From the NCBI RefSeq assembly GCF_000165425.1, contig NW_001799444.1, forward strand, positions 186,001 to 250,000: 64,000 bases of DNA, in the 5' to 3' direction. The DNA is from Paramecium tetraurelia. Taxonomy: Eukaryota; Ciliophora; Oligohymenophorea; Peniculida; Parameciidae. Position 1 is the stretch's first letter. Each line of letters opens with the position of its first letter. This document shows, piece after piece, positions 57,262-64,000 of this stretch. The notes under the pieces are model-generated. The model searched no databases. It saw only the letters and a list, made by a program, of their open reading frames with translations, and had not been told where the DNA came from. The translations under genes were made by a program, and so were the position numbers.

Positions 57262-58518
57262 ATGAATTATTTTAAGTCAATTTTCCAAAAAAAAAAAAAT
57301 AGAAACGTGATTGATTAAACATCGTCTGAAACTTCTACTATTTATGATTAAAACTCCTTAACGGTTCATCTAGATGATATTAAGGCGATTATTAAATGTT
57401 AGTAAAGGAGGAGGGAACTCTATTTTAGGCCGACGAAATCCCTATTAGAATAATTAAAGGTGCTCTACTCATTACATATGATGATAATATCGGAATAAAT
57501 TAATGATGAGAATGAATTAATCGAATGTTTTTCATAAGGAAAGGTATTGTGTTTACATGATTGAAGATAATTTGTTAGTAATTTAATGTTTAAAGATGTG
57601 CATAGAGTTCTTTTGTCAACAACACAGTCGGAGGATAAACGAATCATAATTCAAATGAAGTTTAAATGAATTATTCTGAAGTAAAAACTATTGATATCAT
57701 TCAAAAGTATCCCATTAAATTTTATAATGTTGAAATCGAGTTTGCTCAATAATATTATTCATACTTGCAAAGGGTGGCCAATAACATGGATATTTATTAT
57801 GCATCTCAGAAAATGCAATATCCATACTTAGAAGAGAATTAAAGCAGGAAAATAAGGTTTTTGTGGCTATTTAAATTAACAAATATGATCAATTTCAAAA
57901 TATCAATGATTCCCATGATTTAAAAGATAATATTTTAAGAGTCCGATTTCACTGTAAGTCATTTAGTTATACATAGTAAATAACAAAAGAAATCACTATT
58001 TTAATATATAAAGATTGCATAAATGAATATTTATTCATAAAAAAAGAGATAGAAGAATAATTGGAACAGTATTAGCAGCAGAATGTCAAGGATAGTATCA
58101 AATTAATTAATTATTAGCAATAAGCTTATATGAATTATATATTCAAGCTAAATAAATCACTAATTCTCTTAAATTATTTTATAATATAAGAAATCACTTT
58201 TTGAAGTATGAAAGGATTGAAAAATTCAATTGGCTTCATTTGGAGAAGCAACAAGAGAAAGATGTGGAATTATATGTTGAAAGAATTAAACTAATAAATT
58301 CATCGTAGTTTAAACACACCTTAAAAGTACCCTCTTAAAAAGACATTTACGATAATTTATAATAAAAAATGACTTAATCAAAAATAAAATCAAAATCAAA
58401 AAAAGTAATTTACTAATATAAAAAGGGACGACGTATTCTTGAACATCTATCTCCGAAAACAGATAATAAGAAATAACAATCAAAGCAAAATAGTCATAGA
58501 ATCATTATACAATCCTGA
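57262..58518 (+). CDS. Hypothetical protein, about 388 aa
   Basis: No family recognised. The start MNYFKSIFQKKKNRNVIDQT includes a 13-A run, then HLDDIKAIIKCQQRRRELYF, a central beta/alpha segment (GGQQHGYLLCISENAISILR, KVFVAIQINKYDQFQ, NILRVRFHCKSFSYTQQITK), a coiled part (KKEIEEQLEQYQQQNVKDT), and a helical end with NHFLKYERIEKFNWLHLEKQ and a basic tail. Three introns (23, 44 and 23 nt) join these into exactly 389 codons. The 44-nt one is long and overlaps a competing open frame, so the middle is the least certain part. The region 57113-57261 upstream is shared with the divergent CWC21 gene. Confidence 0.55.
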
Positions 58519-58699
58519 TATTTTAATTTTCTTTGCTTTAACTTATATTAATAATTTATATTCTAAACATCAAATTTTTCGAAAATAATAATATAAATCA
58601 ATTAAAATTAAGAAGACATTTCTAATTAATAAATATGTTCTTTTTTATTGATTATAGGTTTCAGCAAATATCTCATCAAATACTCCCTAAGGTTTTTGA

Positions 58700-60100
58700 C
58701 TTTAAAAGCATCAAACTCAAAAGTTTCAAATGAATCAAAAATTGCTCCCAATGAATTGTAATTTAATAATAAGCAAAATTAAACCAAGCTTATAAAACCA
58801 AAATGCTTTAGAAACCAGAAATAGAAGAATAAAAGAGCTATATTACAGAACTAGAGAAATTTAAGGACAATAATTATACTGTTTTATTAGCTTTATATAT
58901 TGACTTTTATGCTGAAATATATTATTATGTAACCTGCTTCTAAAGAAAAAATGATTAAATATAGATCTTATGGAGCTCCTCCTAAATTTTACATTATTTT
59001 TAGAATAACACCATATTATATTTTTAGAGGTTAAGAAGAAGTCCTATTTAATTAATGGCAGCTATAAAATATATGCCAAAGTAAAGAAGGAATAGTATGT
59101 TGGCAATATTAAAAGAGATTTAATGGTTTAAAAATATCTCATATTTGATAATGGGTAAACTGGAAAAATCACAAGGTATAAACTAATTAAGGAAATAGAT
59201 AATTAGGGGTTATTAATTATTGCTAGCCTTATAAAAAGTGATTGCATTCAGTTTAAGTATTGAATTTCAACATATTAGACATTTATCCCTGAAGAAATTT
59301 TACTGGTTAATTGTATGAATTTAAGGATCATTCAATTTATGCGTCAATTATCGATAATTAAGACAATGTAATAAATCTAGTAAATAGAAAATCTCAATGA
59401 ACCTCTTCATATAAATGCTACAGTTAAAATTTTATGATAGAATATTTAAAAGTTGGTCATTTCATTTTGACTTAAAGAGGAAGTGAAAATCTCAGTTTCA
59501 TTATTTCACAAAAATGATAATAGAGAATTTTCCTTGATTTTTCTTATAAACTTATTGCAGGTTAAATTTTTTGTATTGCTTGGGTGTAAATAAAAAATGG
59601 GTTCAGAAATAATTATTAAATGAATATTATTCTAATATAGAATTTTATGATCCATTTACTTATATAAATAAGATAGAGTCATCAGTGGTTTTATAATGTA
59701 AATAGTTTATGTTAGTTTAGGTTCAAATATTTCTAAGAGGATCTATACGTAATTAAGGCAAAATTATAATTATTTTGAAATGTAATACCAAAACTAAAGA
59801 GGAGGGGAGATAAAGTATAAGATTGTAGAATTAGCATGGATTTTGTTAAAAGGGGGAAGTAATAATAGAGAAATGAAAAATTAAAATTTATTTAGAGTAT
59901 TTCCTTTTATTTTGATAAGGAATGATCATTTTATTAAGGCAAAAGTGGTAAAAGAAGTGCTTTAAAGGGTGCTTAACATTATTATAGAGATGAGAGAATT
60001 TACAAGTAGGTAATAAGGGGGATTTTAGAAATTTAGACTGAATTGTCGGTTTTTTCATTTATTTTCAATTATTTATATTGAACAATAATATCAAAGATGA
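58700..60100 (+). pseudogene. Decayed or unresolved coding region
   Basis: A plus-strand frame stays mostly open from about 59027 to a TGA at 60098, with several in-phase TGA codons (the first at 59261). Parts read well: SYLINGSYKIYAKVKKEQYV, KYLIFDNGQTGKITRYKLIK, and after a possible 38-nt intron NFTGQLYEFKDHSIYASIID. Later pieces alternate between frames (FYDRIFKSWSFHFDLKRK). Not all breaks can be explained by introns. A decaying gene is the best guess; a gene with atypical introns is possible. Upstream 58519-58699 is AT-rich spacer, and around 58840 a Glu/Lys-rich helix (KSYITELEKFKDNNYTVLLA) may belong to it. Confidence 0.4.
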
Positions 60101-60136
60101 ATAATAAAATTAAAAAAACAAAAAGAAAACCTTACT

Positions 60137-60526
60137 ATGTAAACTAAACCTTGCGATTGGATTTGTGTAGAATGCAGAAACTTGAATTACTCATTTAGAA
60201 AGATTTGTAATAGATGTCAGTAGTGCACAAGAGATACGCCAGGAACTCGATTTATTGCCAACAAAGTTGATTAGGGATAATAAATACTTGAAACCCTAAA
60301 GCTATAGGAAATAGATTTGGGAGGGAGCAGTCACAGTTCGACAGACAGCAATGAAGATGATGAAGATGGAGTATTTTCTCAAGCCTTATTTCTTGAGGAT
60401 CTATCCAAAAGCTCTTAGAGTGTCAAAAAATCATTCTCTTTCTTGAAAAAATGTTAAGTATGCTGCAATTAGAATTACTTTTACTAATAAAAGTGTGGTC
60501 ATTGTGGATATTCTTCGTTTATTTGA
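60137..60526 (+). CDS. Small RanBP2-type zinc-finger protein, 129 aa
   Basis: Single exon. An N-terminal zinc finger of the RanBP2/NZF type reads PCDWICVECRNLNYSFRKIC then NRC, the W-x-C-x2-C-x10-C-x2-C pattern that binds ubiquitin, RNA or Ran. A Ser/Asp/Glu-rich acidic middle follows (SSHSSTDSNEDDEDG). The C-terminus has a second Cys cluster (KKCQVCC, KCGHCGYSSF), likely another small zinc site. The protein is short and probably an adaptor. The ATG is followed at once by TAA (Gln), again requiring the ciliate code. Confidence 0.8.
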
Positions 60527-60875
60527 TTCTTTATTTACATATTATATATATGAGTCTTATATTTCCAATAATCTATATAAATTTTGCACCAATAGATCTA
60601 GAACTAAATTTAATCGATAACTTCAGTTAGAAAAAGGAGATGAAAAAATTTAAATTACATCTCAATAAACTGAAATTTATAAATTAATATATAAATACTA
60701 TTGCAGATTATAGTATTAAATATAGTGGAGATTCAATTTGAAAATACGTTCTAGTTAAGATCAAAGGATTAAATTATTATGATTTCTTAATTTTGATTGT
60801 GTGTCGTGTTTTTATAGAATCGGATTAATTTTCTATCATTTGTAATAATAAATAAAATTGAGTTAATAATTTTAT
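60527..60875. other. Intergenic region between convergent genes
   Basis: 349 nt, AT-rich, holding the two 3' ends. No feature is recognised. Confidence 0.5.
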
Positions 60876-63800
60876 TCATTTAATTTCAAATTATATCGAC
60901 TATGGTAAAGCAGTGATTTTTGATTTATCGAGAGGGGGTCTCATTAGTGGTGGTGCAAATAAGTATTCAAATTATTACCCTCTTACAACCTTTCCGACTG
61001 ATGAAACAAGCCTTCTTCCAAACCATGCGATAACAGTTTCAGATTCATCTAATACTGATAAAAACAAATAACTTTCCATGTTCAAACTAGTCGTATCAAA
61101 AAGGAAAGCAAACTTCATGTTATTAAAGAATGCCACTTTTTGTACATTATTAACCTTATCAGTCTTAAAAGAACAAATTTAATTATTCTTATCTAAAAGA
61201 GGTTTGCTATCCATCATTAGAAGTCCTTTAATAATCAGTACTGCCTGATCTAGAAATCCATTGATATTGATAAGCACAATTAATAATTTATCAGTATTTT
61301 CTGTGGAGTTCATAGTTCTTCTTGATGCTATTTTTGCTACCTATTCACTAGGAATAGATTATTAAAATTTTGATGTTCCGCTTTTATGAATTTAAGGACG
61401 ACTTTCTTGAATTTCATCGTCATTGTATTCTTAATTTGGTTTATAGTCAAACCTAACAGAATACGAAATCTTTGTATTTATTTTTTTAATAGCCGTGTAA
61501 TCTACAGGAGGAGCAGGTACTTCTCCTTAAAACAATTTACCAACAAACTCTGAACTATTGAGTTGACCATTCACAAATAATTGGAAACTTATCCATCCCA
61601 AATCTTGAAAGGAGATGAAGACATAAAACTTATCTAAATCGACTTTTTTATGTAAAAGTTAAGTGAGTGGTAATTTAAAATAAGCAAATCCATTGATGAG
61701 TACACTTTAATTAGCAGATGCTTGATATTTTTTAGAACTAGTATAAGCACATATGATTCCATCTTCATCAATTGCTGGTTCATTCCCATTGTAAATTTAT
61801 ATTGTAAAATCTACTGATTTCTAATTCACATAATCAGTTAAGGAATCGATTTAAATAACTAATCCTTTATTTTAATCGAATTAAAGATTTTCTTATTTTT
61901 CTTTGTTGTGTTGAGCATACTTTGGTGTTTCTTCGATATCATTTAGATTTAAATTTTCTTCTTGAATGAAGAAGTACATTTATCGATTTGTCTTTTTCCC
62001 AATTTTGCCACTGCCATCCAAATCATGAACAAATACACTTTATTATCCAATGTTTAGTGTTCCACTACTTGTAAACAAATTCATTTAACAACTTCCAATA
62101 ATTTCATTTTTGTAGATAAAATTAAATAAATAAGCTAATTTCTTAAATGTCAATGTATAAGTATCGATTAGATATCTTGTACCAATACGCAGAATAATTG
62201 TATGATTTACAATCATTTCTCCTTTGCCTTGCCCTTCAAATATTTCAATATTATCATGTCTAATACATTGTCTATCCAAAACATCTATAATAATATTCTC
62301 TCGTTCTATTACAAAAGTTTTCATAATGAAATCTTCCTTTTATGAGAAATTTTTTAAAAGTGTGATGTCCAATCTGATTTAAGTGTTCCATTTAGGATTT
62401 GCAACACTGTAAAGTTTCTTTTTCTATTCTCTATCTTCTTCTGTTAGCACTAATAAAATTAAATGATGATGACTTACATTTTTAATCGAGCTTATAATTA
62501 TCATAATTTGGCAATTAAAGAACCCTATCATCATCTTACATAATGATAAAGTTGATTTAATTATTAGTTCTCTTGGTTCTATTTAAATTAAAAGGAGGTG
62601 CTTAACCTGGTGGTCCGTACAGATTTTCAGAGTAGATGCCACTCCTTATTTTATATTAATCGTCTGTAAAATCAAAGACTTACAAAGCGTGCCAACCAAA
62701 TAAATCTATTTTATCTTTGAATATTGCAATAAATAAATAAGTATTCAAGATATCTTCTTAATTCTACTCCTGAAAATAGTTGGTTAGATTTAAATCAAAA
62801 GTAAAGGTTTCAGTATAATTAAAATAATTATCGCCTTTTTCATCAGGTTCTAATTCTTTATTGAATACACACATGTTCTTAGAGTCATCTTCTATTAGTT
62901 TAATATTTTGGAAGAGTGCTAATTTCATGTAGAACGATGTAATCGACCCAGCATGTAGTTGAGATAGTGATCTTAATTTAAAGATTATTTTCCTTGGTTT
63001 TGTAGACATTATAGTACTTTTTTCTTTCTCTTAAACTCTTTAAGCACTTCTGCCTTCTTATATTTTTTACATTGAAGTATCAGCCTTACTATCAGGTCGT
63101 TAGGAAAGTTCTTTATCTCTTGACTTTGATTTATTTGTATTAGGTGTTGGTGTTCCCTTCTTTAATGCTAGTCTCTACTTAAATGTTAGCATTGTGCGTT
63201 TTTTGTCTGTTTATCCTCTTAATGCTGTACCTTGCTTACCAAAGATTCTTCTATTGGGTCTATTTAAACGATTCTATTATCTTTCATTATATTCTAACTA
63301 TTGCTATTTCACTGCTGCTTATTGTTCATTGAGGAAACCAAAGTCCATCAGTTTGTATACATTAGGAGGAAGTTCAGATTTCCATAATGAAGGATTGTTG
63401 CATTGCATATATAGAAGTTCTTTTGGAATAGGGAATACTCTATGTTCTTTAAATTTAAATTGCTTTTCCAGATCTATAACATCCTATTACTTTTAATGCA
63501 AAGGCTGTAACTTATAATCAACAATATTCATTATCTTGGTATCCATGTCCAACACAGCGTCACCAGGCATGCTGATTCGCAAACCCAATTTGATTTCTTA
63601 GATTTCCACCTGCTTATGTAAATCAAATGTGAATGAAGCATTGTAAAATGGTAAAAGAAAACATCCTGAAATTAGATTCTCTTCATCAAACACTTTATGC
63701 AGAGTCCATCCTACTTAAAATGGAGCTGCACCGTTACCATAATCTTAATTGTAACACCACAGAATCATATAAAGATATGTATCCTTGTATACCTCATGAT

Positions 63801-63882
63801 TTCTTTCAACAAACCTTTCCTATATTATACATTTCTTCTAGAATATATTTTCTTAGGTACACTCATGTGATTAAGTAGTCAT
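60876..63882 (-). CDS. Large uncharacterised protein with C2-like domains, 992 aa
   Basis: A start MTTQSHECTQENIFQKK and one 28-nt intron (near 62455) give exactly 993 codons. The N-terminal beta-rich domain (TYLYMILWCYNQDYGNGAAP, GWTLHKVFDEENLI, FTFDLHKQVEIQEIKLGLRI) is followed by a Gln/Arg linker (NRLNRPNRRIFGKQG) and a Ser/Lys segment. Then come at least three further C2-like blocks: KIIFKLRSLSQLHAGSITSF, VANPKWNTQIRLDITLLKNF, and LLIVLINI ... LKTDKVNNVQ-type strands near the end. A DLDGSGKIGKK loop resembles a Ca2+-binding loop. The whole looks like a membrane- or cilium-associated C2 scaffold. No named family could be assigned; C2 recognition is by strand pattern only. The apparent plus-strand frames here are antisense. 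Confidence 0.8.
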
Positions 63883-64000
63883 CTTTGTGTGAGGCTCATC
63901 TAAACTAAGTTATTAAATGAACATTACTTTCTAATAAATAACCCATAACTAATCTTGACATGTTCATAAATAATGGGTAATTTATTTACAAAATCTAATC

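Noticed and set aside
63194..63878. Two plus-strand frames near the right edge
   Set aside because: The opposite strand holds one continuous 992-residue frame with coherent domains across this region.

Overview
The window reads as somatic (macronuclear) DNA of a ciliate, most likely a Paramecium. It is very AT-rich and dense with genes. The genes are open only if TAA and TAG are read as glutamine and TGA is the sole stop, and they are cut by tiny GT-AG introns, mostly 22-32 nt. Under the standard code almost no gene survives, so the ORFs visible with ordinary stops are mostly exon fragments or antisense shadows. All models here are hand-read with TAA/TAG = Gln. Coordinates run from ATG to TGA and include introns. 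In most multi-exon models the summed exon length was checked to be a multiple of three. No tRNA, rRNA, CRISPR array or transposon was recognised. The exact species cannot be fixed from sequence alone.

Layout. 1-6 kb: end of an unknown gene, a 14-3-3 gene, then three minus-strand genes (RING-H2 membrane protein, AIG1/FAR-17a-like protein, CaMK-type kinase). 6.6-12.2 kb: a degenerate frame, a minus-strand unknown divergent from a Sec14/CRAL-TRIO gene, and a tandem pair of MORN-repeat genes. 12.5-24.4 kb: a decayed frame, a plasma-membrane-type Ca2+-ATPase, a multi-pass RING protein, a kinesin-9-like motor, a leucine-rich-repeat protein (minus) and a coiled-coil protein. 24.4-41.6 kb: an RBM5/10-like splicing factor (minus), a secreted H-type lectin with a long glutamine tract, a PDK1-like kinase, a large kinesin-12 (minus), glutaminyl-tRNA synthetase and a DH-PX-FERM protein. 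42-51 kb: a type I membrane protein (minus), an IQ-MORN protein, a selenoprotein W gene with its SECIS (minus), a decayed frame, a Nudix hydrolase, a double-PX protein overlapping a kinesin, and a sphingolipid desaturase (minus). 51.4-64 kb: a coiled-coil protein, a 69-aa membrane protein, a serine carboxypeptidase and a CWC21/SRRM2 homologue (all minus), an unknown protein, a decayed frame, a small RanBP2-type zinc-finger protein, and a 992-aa C2-like protein (minus).

There are no operons. Genes are packed on both strands, with start codons of divergent pairs only 7, 13 and 23 nt apart and stop codons of one convergent pair 20 nt apart. A theme is cilia, cytoskeleton and signalling: three kinesins, three MORN genes, long coiled coils, PX, DH, FERM and C2 proteins, a Ca2+ pump, 14-3-3 and kinases.

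The most notable item is the selenoprotein W gene at 44177..44524. An in-frame TGA sits at the canonical CxxU position, and a well-formed SECIS hairpin lies just past the real TGA stop. In this code TGA is otherwise the only terminator.
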